The notes: generated from the letters alone by a model not told the origin. A DNA stretch of 64,000 nt from Zygaena filipendulae (GCA_907165275.2 CAJRBF020000001.1:434001-498000); one strand, 5' to 3'; counted from the stretch's first letter, positions 50,286 through 60,773 are shown. Made by a program: numbers and translations.

Positions 50286-53200
50286 TTTGCTAACTTGCTA
50301 TTATTATTCGCCTGGTTTCGAACTCTATCTTTACCTTCATCACTCTTTTGTTCATCTGATACTGTTGAGGAGTTCGACTGAAGTGGCAATAACGATATTT
50401 TGGAGACCGGTCTTTTCATGATGCCATTTTTTGTTTTCAAGGTTCCTACTCTCACAAGGCCATCGTTTCCTGGATGTACCTCCATCACTCTTCCCATCGC
50501 CCACTTTCCTGGCGGTAAATTGTCATCTTTTATTATAACAAGATCTCCTAATTTGATGTTTTCGTGTTTTTTCCACCACTTACTTCGAGCCGAAAGTTGA
50601 CTTAAATATTCCATTTTCCATCTTTTCCATAAATCTTGCTTTAATTTATTAATAAGATGCCATCTTGTTCTTGCATCATGATCAGTTTCTATGATCGTGA
50701 GATCTGCTCTCTCTGATAAAAAGTGCGCTGGTGTTAAAAAGTCTATGTCCTCGATGTTTTCTGATATTCCGCATAACGGGCGAGAGTTTAAACAGGCTTC
50801 TATTTGTGCTAAAATCGTGGAATACTCTTCAAATGTCAGTTTTTGCTCTCCAATTGTCCTCCTTAAATGATATTTAAGGCTGCGTACTGACCTCTCCCAT
50901 AGACCTCCTGCTGAGGGCCATGACGGCGCATTAAAATGCCAAGTGATATTCAGTGATGATATTTGTTGATAAAAGCTATCGTTAAAAATTTTCTTTATCT
51001 CCTGATATTCTTCGCTGATAATTCTGTTAGCTTTGATAAAATTTGTTCCATTATCGCTATAAATGTGATGAGGAGCACCTCTCCTGGCAGCCATCCTCCG
51101 AAGAGCTGCTAAAAATGCTTCACTACTCAAATCGGACACCAGTCCCAGATGTACGGCCTTGGTGACCATACAGATAAAAACCGCTATATATCCTTTCGTG
51201 GTTTTTATTCCTCGTCCTTTATTTGCTTTGATATCTACAAATCCTGTGTAATCCACTCCGGTATGATAGAAAGGTGGAGCTGGATTAATTCGAGCTTCTG
51301 GTAGATCTCCCATGAGTTGATATTTAAGTTCTGGATTGTTTTTTCTGCAGATAATACACTCCCTTAATAGTTTTTTGGTTGCTCTATTCCCTCCAATAAT
51401 CCAATATTTTTGCCTTAAGTTTGATAACGTGAGCCTGGGTCCGCCGTGATAAGTTAACTGATGTGCCTCGTCAATTAAAAGTTGCGTTAATTTATGATTA
51501 TGTGGAATAATAATGGGGTGTTTCATTTCATACGGGATGTGTGCATTTCTTAATCTCCCTCCGACTCTTAATATTCCTTTTTCGTCGATAAACGGATATA
51601 AATTCAATAAATTACTTTTGTTATCCACTTTGTTATGTTTTCTTAATTGCTCAATGTTCGTTTCAAATACAACATATTGCACATACTTTATTATTTGTAA
51701 CTTTGCATTCTTCAATTCCAGTAATGTGAGATAGGTATTTGCAGGTTTCTGTTTACATTTGAATGCTCGTCGTATCCATGCAAATACACGAACAATTTTT
51801 TTGAACGAGTTATGTCTATCTAATAATGTTGCTATAATATTGGTATGAATGTCTGTTTGTACGACATTGCTTCTATGTACTTTTAATTCATGATTTGTCG
51901 AGTAATTAATTTTGTCTTCTTTTTCTGATATTGATAGTGACTGTAACCATTTCGGGCCATTCCACCATAGTTTGAGATCCTTTAACTGTGCTATATCCGT
52001 ACCTCGACTAGCTATGTCTGCCGGGTTTTCGTTGGTTTTTACATAATGCCAATGTTTTGATGATATCGCTGTTGTTATTTGCCTGACTCGATTTGCTACA
52101 AAGGGTTTCCAGCGCGTAGGCTCCCCCTGTAGCCAGCCAAGGACTATCATCGAATCGCTCCAACCATATATTTTGATATTATAAGTATTATAACACTCTT
52201 GAACTTTGTTCATAAGTTTTGATAAAAGCTGTGCTGCGCATAATTCCAGCCTGGGTAATGAGATAGTTTTCTTGCTTGGCACAATTTTACTTTTTGCAGT
52301 GAGTAGTGTGACGTAATATGTTGGTTCTTGTTTAATTCGTGCGTAAATCACGGCTGCATACGCTTTTAGGGATGCATCACAAAATCCATGAAACTCTGTT
52401 TCATCTTTTTCTGTACAATTAATCCATCGTGGGATTTCTATTTGACTCATGTTTTCGAGATCAGTTCTTATTTTTAACCATTCTTTGTTTACTTTCGGTG
52501 GAATACTGTCCTCCCACTTAGAACACTGAGTCCAAACAGTTTGAAATAGTATTTTTAATTTAGTGGTGACCGGAACTAACCATCCAATAGGGTCAAATAG
52601 TTTCGAAATTTCTGAAAGTAACATTCTTTTCGTTATCTTTGTTGAATTATGTAGTGTCATATTACACGTGAATGTGAATTTGTCTTCGGTAGAGTTCCAT
52701 TGTAATCCTAAAGTTTTTCCTACACCTTCTGATTTAAATTGATAAAGTATGTTTTCGGTGCTTTGTTTATTCGCAATTGCGTCCAACATCTTTGGTTCAG
52801 TACATGCCCATTTTCGTAGAGTGAACCCTCCTGATTTTAATACATTACACAAATCTGATATTTGTTGTTTTCCTTTATTAATAGAGTGCGCTCCATATAC
52901 AAGGTCATCCATATAAAATGCTTGTTCAATGATATCTGCTGCTTCAGGATAGCTGCTTCTTTCGTCAGTTGCTAGTTTCTTCAACGTCATCATTGCCAAA
53001 AATGGTGCTGCCTTCGTACCATAAGTCACTGTCGTCAGTTGATAATCTTGAATAGGTTGCTGTTGATAGTCTCTCCACACGATTTTTTGATAATTTTGAT
53101 GACGTTCACTGATATAGATCCGGTACATCTTCTCAATGTCCGCAGTGTATGCATATTTATACTGCCTCCATTTTAGAACTAGAGCCTGTAAGTCTTGCTG

Positions 53201-54631
53201 TAGGTTGGGCCCTTTATACATTACATCATTTAGACTCATCCCTGAGGACGTCGTTGCTGACGCGTTAAATACTACGCGTAATTTAGTTGTAGTCGAATCT
53301 GTGCGATGTACTCCATGATGCGGTAGGAAACATTCTGTCGTATACGTATTTTTTGAAGGGACCATGTGACCTAGTTCTTGATATTCCTTAATAAATGCTT
53401 TGTAATCAGTTGATAACGCTACGTCTCTGTCTAGTTTTCTTTCCAAATTTTTAAACTGAGCTATTGCTAGCTCTTTTGATCTCCCTAATTGATATTTCTC
53501 CTCTTCTTTGAAAGGTAATTCGACCTCATATCGCCCATCGTCACGTCGCTTCGTCGTTTTATTATAATGTTGTATACAATGTTGATCTTCTTCTGATATG
53601 TTTGACGCTTCATTGATATCCTCTATCTCCCAAAATTTATGTATATTTTTCAAGTTTGATAACACCACGTTACAACGAAATGATTTCATATTCCCACATA
53701 AAACCCATCCCAGTTGAGTTTGCTGGGCAAGTGGTTGAGATAAATTTTCTCCCCTGATGATGCCTCCTAACATGATAAGTGCATAAATATCTGCACCAAA
53801 TAATAAATCTACCGGTCTGCTAATATGATATTCTGGATCAGCTAAATTAATATTCTTGATATACTCCCATGAGGGCTTTTCAAATGATACGTTGGGCAGA
53901 TTTTTAATTAAGTTGTTCATGATATATACTTCGGCCTTAAATGAAAACTCATTGTAAATTGAGTTACATTTGATATTAAGCGTTCCTTTACAGCTACTTT
54001 CTCTCTCACCTACTCCAAAAACGATCGCTTTACTCTGTCGTCTTTTAATTCCTAATGTTTGTGCTCCATGCTCCGTGATAAGAGACAATTGCGACCCTTG
54101 GTCAATCAAGGCTCTCATCCTTATGATTGATCCATCTGCGGCCTCGACATTAACTAACGCCGTAGATAATAAAGTTTCCATTGTTTCGTATTGCGATACA
54201 TGCGACATATTTGTACCATATTGATTTTGATTACTTCTATTAAATGTAACACGTTTTGCAACTTCGTGACCCAATTTTGTTGGTGGCTTCCTTTGCCTAT
54301 AGGCGTCATGTATCACCGTATGATGATTCTCCGAACAAATGCGGCATCGTCTTTGTGAGGTACATATTTTGTCATAATGTGGATATAAGCAATTCTGGCA
54401 TATATTCCTTTGTTGTATCATATTTAATTTTGCGTCATTCGTCATACTTAAAAAGTTTTTACAATAAACTAATGCATGTTCATGATTGCATAACGGACAC
54501 CTTTTGTTCCATGCCGATGACGGTGCCGTTGCATAAAAGGATCGCATAAATGGCTTCGGCGAGTTATTATTCCAACTGTAATTTGAATACTTGTTATAAT
54601 ACTGCATGTTCTTTCTAGGGCCGTGGTACAT
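49265..54631 (-). CDS. BEL Gag C-terminus, Pol and fused envelope-like region
   Basis: 1788 codons without a stop. Three knuckle-like clusters come first (CPLCNHEHALVYC, CQNCLYPHYDKIC, CRICSENHHTVIH). A retropepsin follows with ALIDQGSQLSLI, then RT with TADIEKMYRIYIS, VTYGTKAAPFLAM and YMDD at 52904-52915. RNase H shows GFCDASLKAYAAVIY and ENPADIASRG. Integrase has HPIIIPHN...CIICRKN zinc finger, VDYTGFV, YSDNGTNF and SAGGLWERSVRSLK. About residue 1450 onward is envelope-like and is listed separately. BEL Pol is typically one polyprotein; carrying Env in the same frame is unusual. No inactivating change is visible in this ORF, but gag upstream is broken. Confidence 0.92.
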   Translation of the reverse strand: MYHGPRKNMQYYNKYSNYSWNNNSPKPFMRSFYATAPSSAWNKRCPLCNHEHALVYCKNFLSMTNDAKLNMIQQRNICQNCLYPHYDKICTSQRRCRICSENHHTVIHDAYRQRKPPTKLGHEVAKRVTFNRSNQNQYGTNMSHVSQYETMETLLSTALVNVEAADGSIIRMRALIDQGSQLSLITEHGAQTLGIKRRQSKAIVFGVGERESSCKGTLNIKCNSIYNEFSFKAEVYIMNNLIKNLPNVSFEKPSWEYIKNINLADPEYHISRPVDLLFGADIYALIMLGGIIRGENLSQPLAQQTQLGWVLCGNMKSFRCNVVLSNLKNIHKFWEIEDINEASNISEEDQHCIQHYNKTTKRRDDGRYEVELPFKEEEKYQLGRSKELAIAQFKNLERKLDRDVALSTDYKAFIKEYQELGHMVPSKNTYTTECFLPHHGVHRTDSTTTKLRVVFNASATTSSGMSLNDVMYKGPNLQQDLQALVLKWRQYKYAYTADIEKMYRIYISERHQNYQKIVWRDYQQQPIQDYQLTTVTYGTKAAPFLAMMTLKKLATDERSSYPEAADIIEQAFYMDDLVYGAHSINKGKQQISDLCNVLKSGGFTLRKWACTEPKMLDAIANKQSTENILYQFKSEGVGKTLGLQWNSTEDKFTFTCNMTLHNSTKITKRMLLSEISKLFDPIGWLVPVTTKLKILFQTVWTQCSKWEDSIPPKVNKEWLKIRTDLENMSQIEIPRWINCTEKDETEFHGFCDASLKAYAAVIYARIKQEPTYYVTLLTAKSKIVPSKKTISLPRLELCAAQLLSKLMNKVQECYNTYNIKIYGWSDSMIVLGWLQGEPTRWKPFVANRVRQITTAISSKHWHYVKTNENPADIASRGTDIAQLKDLKLWWNGPKWLQSLSISEKEDKINYSTNHELKVHRSNVVQTDIHTNIIATLLDRHNSFKKIVRVFAWIRRAFKCKQKPANTYLTLLELKNAKLQIIKYVQYVVFETNIEQLRKHNKVDNKSNLLNLYPFIDEKGILRVGGRLRNAHIPYEMKHPIIIPHNHKLTQLLIDEAHQLTYHGGPRLTLSNLRQKYWIIGGNRATKKLLRECIICRKNNPELKYQLMGDLPEARINPAPPFYHTGVDYTGFVDIKANKGRGIKTTKGYIAVFICMVTKAVHLGLVSDLSSEAFLAALRRMAARRGAPHHIYSDNGTNFIKANRIISEEYQEIKKIFNDSFYQQISSLNITWHFNAPSWPSAGGLWERSVRSLKYHLRRTIGEQKLTFEEYSTILAQIEACLNSRPLCGISENIEDIDFLTPAHFLSERADLTIIETDHDARTRWHLINKLKQDLWKRWKMEYLSQLSARSKWWKKHENIKLGDLVIIKDDNLPPGKWAMGRVMEVHPGNDGLVRVGTLKTKNGIMKRPVSKISLLPLQSNSSTVSDEQKSDEGKDRVRNQANNNSKLAKSYQFISMAISLILFLTIVSPASALFNVTKFNEDQFYYYYFDSIANLQLIRDDWTMIVYYNMSPYWEGATAVNKFTQYLERTCDKFQEQTRCQMILLQLRHEQTELQYYNQLLLNQEGNGISRQRRGIINGVGYIANTLFGVLDDRFAEQYKKDIELLKNNQRYLESLWRNQTSVVEGEYNLLKRTEEISKAGLIHLSERCVIKGEDFTFYSHHQSANTLYINSASMSVDIPQINYVINISLPTIENEAPEQKEINQSLAELHNQIATMKEKVQSSEISISGHDIHQYVVSYVIIAAAAVLGASIWWRRRRRALRFPPPAQAENRASSDVRVCSECAKRK

Positions 54632-55238
54632 ACTTTGATTAGTTTGATAGTTGTTACTCTTCTGATAAATATTGTTCTGCGTCCGATTTTGATACCATTA
54701 ACGGTTCGCATAAAGGCTGTAAAATTTATAGTTTGAACATGTAACATGTCATCCAACTTGCTGAATGACCCTTGTGATTTTTCCTTTACCGATTCTTGTT
54801 TTTCATAATTATTCTTCGCACCTATCTCTTCGCTTGATACGTTCCCCTCTTCCTGATAAGCGTGGCCTGATTCTTCCACTGATAATTTCCCTTTTTGATA
54901 TTGTTTACTCGTACTTGCGATTGCTCCTTTTGAATACGCACTCGGCTCTGTTGCCGAGTTATCCATGATGTATGTTTTAATTTTGCGATACAGCTTCTCC
55001 GTTTTTTCATAGTATTTTCCTTGAAAATACGGCTGTTCTTTGTCTTCAGCCTTTAAAATTTCATTATGATTACCCTGATATTCTCCCCAATACGATTCTA
55101 AAGTCTCTAGTTTGCGTGAAAAATAGTTAGGGTGGACTTACGTTCCTTTCCATCCTTTTGCATGTTGCTCTGCAGCTTTTCCATGGCTGCATAGAGCTCA
55201 GCTTGAGACTCGTACAGATAGTCTATGTTGAGACTCAT
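54632..55238 (-). pseudogene. BEL Gag, N-terminal part, two frameshifts
   Basis: ATG at 55238 opens MSLNIDYLYESQAELYAAME, a normal BEL Gag start. The frame shifts near 55130-55141, where the continuing Gag (RKLETLESYWGEYQGNHNEI) lies in another frame. It shifts again near 54685 into the frame of the long ORF. Both shifts look like single-base changes. The Ser/Glu/Lys-rich segment about 54966-54770 is the middle of Gag. The Gag zinc knuckles are encoded in the next feature. The element is therefore unlikely to make a full Gag-Pol. Confidence 0.7.
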
Positions 55239-55343
55239 AATTATACTCTTAACACAGATATGAACTCTTGCTAGGCTGATATACCCCGATACCCCGATAT
55301 ACTCCTGATACAATGATATGCTCTTGATCCCCTATATCCCCTT

Positions 55344-55530
55344 GATATGCTGCTCACTGCAACGCTTGATAACCCCCGATATACCCCTTGATATGCTGCT
55401 CGCTGCAACGCTTGATAACCCCCGATATATCCCTTGATATGCTGCTCACTGCAACGCTTGATAAACCCCGATAATTCCCCTTGATATGCTGCTCACTGCA
55501 ACGCTTGATAATCCCCGATATAACCCTTGA
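55344..55530 (-). repeat. 46-47-bp minisatellite in the BEL leader
   Basis: GATATGCTGCTCACTGCAAC starts at 55344, 55390, 55436 and 55483, each followed by TTGATAA-CCCCGATAT-type sequence. It lies between the PBS and gag. Confidence 0.85.
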
Positions 55531-55642
55531 TAATCCGATGTTCCACTATTCACTAATGTCCACACAAAAATTCACTGATAACGTCACAGTTTGTCACTAC
55601 ACTCCACGAGCTCGAGAGTCCGTCACTGGTACCCAATTAATA

Positions 55643-55655
55643 GCTCGAAGGACCA
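55643..55655 (-). other. BEL primer-binding site
   Basis: Minus-strand TGGTCCTTCGAGC lies four bases inside the 5' LTR. It complements the 3' end of eukaryotic tRNA-Tyr (recalled sequence). Confidence 0.7.
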
Positions 55656-55659
55656 AAAA

Positions 55660-55926
55660 TGTGTGGGGCACAGTGACCTGTGACTGATACGACTAGATAT
55701 ATTGATTTATTCGTTTATTGTATATCAGGGTGATTGTCTATGATAGATGTTGTGGTCGGCACGGGACGCGGCTGGCGAGCCGATTCGTTTGTTATGGATT
55801 TATTGATAGTATACCGACGCCCGTGACCGACATGAATCGACTGCCGCGACCGGGCCGTAGGAAAGAGGCTCGATCGCGTAAATCGCTGTCGAAAGCAGTG
55901 TTCGGTTTCACGCAGTGGACCGAACA
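55660..55926 (-). repeat. BEL 5' LTR
   Basis: 267-bp partner of 48750-49016, followed by the TSD CCCTC. Confidence 0.93.
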
Positions 55927-55931
55927 CCCTC

Positions 55932-56264
55932 CTAGAAACAAATCGGAATTCTATGTTATTTGGCGATAACGTAACGGAAAAAGTCAAAACTGCAAAGACA
56001 ATACAGCAGTCTGGGGACGCGTTGAAAACTCAACAAAAACCAAAGACGCCTGCAGTACGTCCTAACAATAACGCCAATAGGAAGAAGGGTAATTTAAACT
56101 TCGTCGGCCAGCACCGCAAATTGGACAACAAGCCGCAGAGCGGCGCAAAGAAGTTTTCGTGGGGAGCACAGCGCCCGACAGCGAACACCAGCTCGTCCCG
56201 ACAGCGCCGGTCCTCGCCCCAGCGGACCTCGCCTCAGCGGGCTCCAGCTCATCTTCGGAGATAG
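55932..56264 (+). pseudogene. DIRS Gag-like protein, C-terminal part after the BEL insertion
   Basis: It continues in frame from 48749 (LETNRNSMLFGDNVTEKVKT) and ends in a basic Lys/Gln/Arg-rich tail with SSSRQRRSSPQRTSPQRAPA and a stop at 56262-56264. The basic tail is suited to nucleic-acid binding. The last about 105 bases overlap the start of the RT frame, as is common for DIRS ORFs. Confidence 0.75.
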
Positions 56265-57395
56265 ATCAGGTACGTTATGCGGGACGCCTGCGTCATTTTT
56301 ATGATAAATGGGCTGAAATAACTACCGATCCGACGGTTTTATCATGGGTTCAAGGTTACTTGATACCATTTAAATGTACCCCATACCGAACTGATAGTCC
56401 TAATGTATATTCCAAATCTTTAGAAGAAGCTAAGGATTTTGAGAAATGTATAAATCATTTATTAAATATCAATGCTATATCGCACTGTGATCACGAGAAT
56501 GGCGAATTTCTGTCCACTGTGTTTTTAGTCCCCAAACCAAATGGGGACAAACGTTTTATTTTAAATCTAAAATGTTTGAATAAGTTTGTTGAAACGAGGC
56601 ATTTTAAGATGGAGGATTACCGTACGGCGTCCAAACTGATAACAGAAAACTGTTATATGGCATCAATTGATTTGAAAGACGCTTATTTTTTACTTCCCGT
56701 ACATAAGTCTCACAGAAAATATCTTCGTTTCAATTATAATAATGTTCTTTATGAATTTAACTGTCTCCCATTTGGTTTGTGCACAGCACCATACGTTTTT
56801 ACCAAATTATTAAAACCTGTCATTGAATTACTTCGAAGCAACGGTATAATATCTGTAATATACCTTGATGATTACTTTTGCCTTGGACAAACTACCCTCG
56901 AATGTAAGCAAAACATTGATTCTACGATAAATTTATTCGAAAACTTAGGTTTTTTAATAAATTTCGAGAAAAGTTGCTTGGAGCCGCAAACTCAATGTAA
57001 ATTCCTAGGTTTTGAATTTGATTCTAAGAATATGTTATTAAAGCTACCGAACACTAAGAAAATAAAAATTAAAGATAAGATCTTAAAATTTTTAAATTTA
57101 CAAAAATGTAAACTGCGAGATTTTGCTCGGTTTTTGGGTCTTTTGATCTCAGCCTGCCCTGCCATGCAGTATTCATGGTTATATACTAAATATTTTGAAC
57201 AATTTAAATATCATTGTTTGCTTGCTAACCCTAGTTACGATCAAGTTGTAAAACTACCTTGTAATTTAAAACCAGACTTAATTTGGTGGTTAAGTCATAT
57301 CGATCATGGTTCAAAATCCATAGGTGACCAATATGATTTAGAAATATTCACTGATTCATCAAAAAGCGGCTGGGGTGGCTATTGTAACAACGATA
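56159..57395 (+). pseudogene. DIRS reverse transcriptase and start of RNase H
   Basis: The frame overlaps the gag tail and has no ATG before the conserved part, so translation may depend on frameshifting, splicing or a near-cognate start. RT features are FLSTVFLVPKPNGDKRFILN, LKCLNKFVETRHFKMEDYRT, MASIDLKDAYFLLPVH, YEFNCLPFGLCTAPYVFTK and the catalytic YLDD at 56861-56872. FTDSSKSGWGGYCNN at the end is the first RNase H motif. The frame is cut by the DNA transposon at a TA and resumes at 58465. These motifs match DIRS/Ngaro-type RTs and not LINE or LTR types. Confidence 0.85.
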
Positions 57396-58462
57396 GGGGA
57401 AGTCCGGGCAAAGTGGACACCTTAACGTTCGATTGGCTGTGGAAATAAAAAGGATAGAGACTGAAATAAAGTAACGACTGAGTTTGGATCAGTATTTATT
57501 AAAGTTTTTAATATAATCAAGAAAATTAACATAACATCAGTACTTTACTTAATATTGTTGATAATATTGCAGTTAGTGCCGCTATCCGCTTTGCCCAACC
57601 CACCGGGTAAAGTGGATAGGAGCATAGGGCAAAGTGAATACACTGTTAAATCGAGGAACAATTACCGAAAAATAAAACTGAAAATGTAAATAGAGAAAAA
57701 GAATGATTAAACAACATAACTCATCAGTTATCAGTGCAGTTGTCACAGAGAAATATGCCTTTTCCTTCATGACTCCATTGCTTGCAGGAATTGCACTGGA
57801 TCCAATCACCAACTGGCTGCTCATTTATTTCAATATAGTCTTCTCCAAAAAAATACCACTCAAACTTTTCATCATTTTCTCTGTCCTTAGATTTATTTAT
57901 TTTAGAATGTTTGGTAGTTTTAGCATTTTTGGCCGTTTTATTATTTTTGGTTATGTTTTGGTTGTGTTTTTCTTCAGCGTACTTTTTTTTTATCTAAATC
58001 ATTGTTAATATTTTTCAATACATTAGCGTTTGTTTTAGTGAATTTAGTTTTCTGTTCTTCATAAGTTTATCCACTTTGCCCGTGCCCGCTTTGCCCAACA
58101 GGTACTTGTTGAACGAAACCTAACCTAGAACCAAATCTAGAAACAACATCTCAATTAAACTCACAGTATATCAACACGAAACCATGCTCTTTGAGGTCAC
58201 AATCAATCCAAAACAGGATCACCACATGTACATGAATAATAATGCAATAACGTACTTTCAAATATCGTAACAAATGTTCACTTTTCTCTTTTTCTCGTTT
58301 TTTTCGTAAATTACGCGTGACCGTCCGCTTTCGCTGTTTGCATGCGATTGAGGGGAAGGGGAAGGGCCTCTTGCCATAAGACCCGCGTGTTCGGGGGTGC
58401 CATTTTGGAATTTTAGAGGGTATTCGCTTTGCCTAGGCTGTTCGCTTTGCCCGGTCTTCCCC
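57396..58462. mobile_element. Deleted TA-target DNA transposon (pogo/mariner-like) in DIRS pol
   Basis: The ends are inverted: GGGGAAGTCCGGGCAAAGTG on the left and the complement GGGGAAGACCGGGCAAAGCG on the right, flanked by TA at 57394-57395 and 58463-58464. The core word GGGCAAAGTG/GC recurs near both ends (57590-57640, 58075-58100, 58425-58455). Removing the element with one TA restores the DIRS RNase H frame exactly. At 1067 bp it has lost its catalytic domain and is non-autonomous. Confidence 0.85.
57695..57900 (-). pseudogene. Transposase C-terminal zinc-finger remnant
   Basis: The minus strand reads DWIQCNSCKQWSHEGKG then FLCDNCTDN and a stop, preceded by a Lys/Asn-rich linker. A WxxCxxCxxWxH...CxxC module at the extreme C-terminus is common in jerky/pogo-type DDE_1 transposases. 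The upstream catalytic region is deleted. It supports assigning the 57396-58462 element to the pogo side of the Tc1/mariner superfamily. Confidence 0.6.
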
Positions 58463-58464
58463 TA

Positions 58465-59234
58465 GATGTTCTGGCTACTGGAAAGATAGTGAAATATCTT
58501 TACACATAAACGAGTTAGAACTCAAAGCAGCTTTTCTCGCTCTCAAATGTTTTGCATATAACTTGACTAATGTTAGAATATTGTTACGCATCGATAATGT
58601 GACTGCAATATCTTGCCTGAATAGAATGGGTAGTGTACAATTTGAACATCTGAATATAATTTCTAGAGAAATTTGGATATGGTGCGAAACGCGTAGAATA
58701 GTTATTTTCGCTTCGTATATAAATACAAAAGCAAATGTTGAAGCAGACCGTTTGTCTCGAAAGAAATTTCAAGACACTGAATGGGAACTTAATAACGAAT
58801 CATATGATAAAATTGTTAGTTGCCTTGGTCAACCCTCTATAGATCTTTTTGCAAGTAGACAAAATTCTAAGTGCTCTAAGTATGTTTCTTGGCAGAAAGA
58901 TCCAGATTCATGGGCAATAGATGCCTTTACAATATCATGGATAAATGAATTATTCTACGCTTTCCCCCCATTCTGTCTAATTACAAAAGTCTTGCAAAAA
59001 ATTATAAATGAAGAAGCTGAAGGTATAATGGTAGTACCCTATTGGCCTACGCAACCCTGGTTCCCTGTTTTCCAAAGACTAGTTTTCTCGAAGCTAATAT
59101 ATTTGAAACCTAGTAAAAAATTATTAATTTCCCCTTTCAGGACATGCCACAATCTGTATCGCAGTCTGACCTTAGTTGCCGCGAAGCTTTCAGGCAAATA
59201 TTATACAAAAAAGGTTTATCTCCAAGATCGATAG
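58465..59234 (+). pseudogene. DIRS RNase H and C-terminal region of the RT protein
   Basis: It continues in frame from 57395 (CSGYWKDSEISLHINELELK, the RNase H Glu). LRIDNVTAISCLNRMGS (RNase H Asp) and ANVEADRLSR follow. The downstream block PSIDLFASRQNSKCSKYVSW, DAFTISWINELFYAFPPF and MVVPYWPTQPWFP is a conserved C-terminal part of DIRS-group proteins, which some annotate as methyltransferase-like. I do not assign that activity. It overlaps the recombinase ORF by 91 bp. Confidence 0.8.
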
Positions 59235-60169
59235 AAATTATGGTATCCTCGTTATCTGATTCGACTTACAAACAATACGATGGATGTATAAAGTCTTGGC
59301 TAATTTATTGTAATACACATAGTTATGATTATTTTGCAGCTTCTGTTCCTATTGTAATTCATTTCCTAACAACAATTTTTGATAAGGGTGCTAAATATGG
59401 TACTATCAACTCCTACAAATCAGCACTGTCTTTGTTACTAGGGAATCTTATGGACGATGACAGAATCAAAAGATTCATGAAAGGAGTTTTCCGATTGAGG
59501 CCAACTAATCCTAAGTATAATGTGACATGGGACCCAGCCATTGTTCTTAATTATTTAGCACAAAAATGGCCAAATACTGATCTCAGTCTGGAAACTCTTT
59601 CCAAGAAAACAGCGACTCTGTTGGCCTTGGTGACCGCACATCGAGTTCAAACCTTAACTTTAATTAAATTAAGTAACATCTCTATTAACTCACCTATTGA
59701 TATCACTATTACTATCCCTGATTTAATTAAGACTTCTCAACCTAATTCTACTCAACCTATTTTAAGATTACCATACTTTAATACTCGTCCTCAAATATGT
59801 CCTGCAACATGTTTACAAAACTACATAAATGAAACACAATCACTTCGTAAAGATAATTATTTATTTATAAGTTACAGACGCCCTTATGCTAAAATATCCT
59901 CACAAACACTTAGTCACTGGATTAAGGACACTCTCCAAAATAGTGGTATAGACACATCGGTATTTACCGCTCACAGCACAAGACACGCGTCCACATCATT
60001 GGCCAACAGACTCGGTGTCAATATTGACATTATTAGAAAAACTGCAGGCTGGTCTGAATCTTCTTCTGTTTTCGCTCGTTTTTATAATAAGGAAATTGTT
60101 ATTAATCCCAATCAATTTGCTACATCTGTACTCTCCGCTGATTGCAACCTGCAACAAAATGAGATTTAA
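59144..60169 (+). CDS. DIRS tyrosine recombinase
   Basis: 341 codons from MPQSVSQSDLSCREAFRQIL. It replaces an integrase and inserts the circular DNA form by site-specific recombination. The N-terminal core-binding part (SDSTYKQYDGCIKSWLIYCN, GTINSYKSALSLLLG) is followed by the catalytic domain with the complete set R167 (AHRVQTL), H277-x-x-R280 (HSTRH), W303 and nucleophile Y314 (ARFYNKE). The length is normal for DIRS recombinases and there is no stop or frameshift. It starts within the last 91 bases of the RT/RNase H ORF. The stop is followed at 160 bp by the internal complementary region. Confidence 0.92.
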   Translation: MPQSVSQSDLSCREAFRQILYKKGLSPRSIEIMVSSLSDSTYKQYDGCIKSWLIYCNTHSYDYFAASVPIVIHFLTTIFDKGAKYGTINSYKSALSLLLGNLMDDDRIKRFMKGVFRLRPTNPKYNVTWDPAIVLNYLAQKWPNTDLSLETLSKKTATLLALVTAHRVQTLTLIKLSNISINSPIDITITIPDLIKTSQPNSTQPILRLPYFNTRPQICPATCLQNYINETQSLRKDNYLFISYRRPYAKISSQTLSHWIKDTLQNSGIDTSVFTAHSTRHASTSLANRLGVNIDIIRKTAGWSESSSVFARFYNKEIVINPNQFATSVLSADCNLQQNEI

Positions 60170-60324
60170 TAAGTTGTTTTTGTTGTTTTTGTTATGTATG
60201 TAGACATTAAATAAATAAAAATAGATAATTTACATACCTGAATTATTAAACAAATGAATTGTTTAAATACACCGGTGGTTCTTATTATTTCACATCACTC
60301 TCTAAACATCGTACATAAGTTAAA

Positions 60325-60430
60325 ATAAGTCGCGTCAAACAAAATTATGAAACGTAATTGAATATCAAACGAACTTACAAAGTGAAGTTCGATTACAATT
60401 ATGTGAGTAATTTTGTTTGACGCGACTTAT
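60325..60430 (+). repeat. DIRS internal complementary region
   Basis: Its last 73 bases (60358-60430) are the exact reverse complement of 60774-60846. Its first 33 bases (60325-60357) begin with the same 23 bases as the right extension and would be the complement of the lost left terminus. The region therefore encodes the joined ends of the circular DNA form, as in DIRS1. Confidence 0.8.
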
Positions 60431-60571
60431 ATATCCATACCCGCCCTGAAAAATAAAATATGTATTTACATAGGTAAATACAGTATATTACTTAAATAAT
60501 TATGTTTTAACATAGTTTTGACCCTCCCTATAAAATGTGAAATAATGTGAAGGTAGATTAACTTTAAACGT

Positions 60572-60764
60572 AATGAGACCTCGCGCGCCATTCCGACACC
60601 TGCTGCACGGCGGAGATGACGTAACGGAAGCGCGCTAGTGACTTTTTAATTTTATTTTGTACAAATTGGGGATACCAGTACAAAATTAATTAATACTACT
60701 AAAAATATTTAACTTTTCTCTAAAATTTCTGTGTGAAAGGCTGGTGAGTGCGAACACGGGTACA
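60572..60764 (-). repeat. DIRS right inverted terminal repeat
   Basis: Partner of 47407-47598. About 9 bp later the right terminal extension 60774-60846 begins. Confidence 0.93.
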
Positions 60765-60773
60765 AAAGTAAAA

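Larger units (their letters stand above)
48750..55926 (-). mobile_element. BEL/Pao retrotransposon with envelope-like domain
   Basis: 267-bp LTRs at 48750-49016 (3') and 55660-55926 (5') start TGTGTGGGGC and end GACCGAACA. They differ at about six sites (roughly 2%). TSD CCCTC is at 48745-48749 and 55927-55931. The PBS at 55643-55655 fits tRNA-Tyr. The interior holds a frameshifted gag, then one 1788-codon frame with protease, RT, RNase H, integrase and an F-like envelope region. It sits in the DIRS gag gene, which rejoins in frame. Such env-bearing BEL elements can be regarded as endogenous retrovirus-like. Confidence 0.94.

Noticed and set aside
55130..55145. Splice donor GTAAGT in BEL gag for an env transcript
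   Set aside because: The word is a good donor, but the site coincides with a gag frameshift and no strong acceptor near the envelope region was identified.
55330..55530. A CRISPR-like array
   Set aside because: The four units are contiguous 46-47-bp tandem repeats without distinct spacers, inside a eukaryotic BEL leader.
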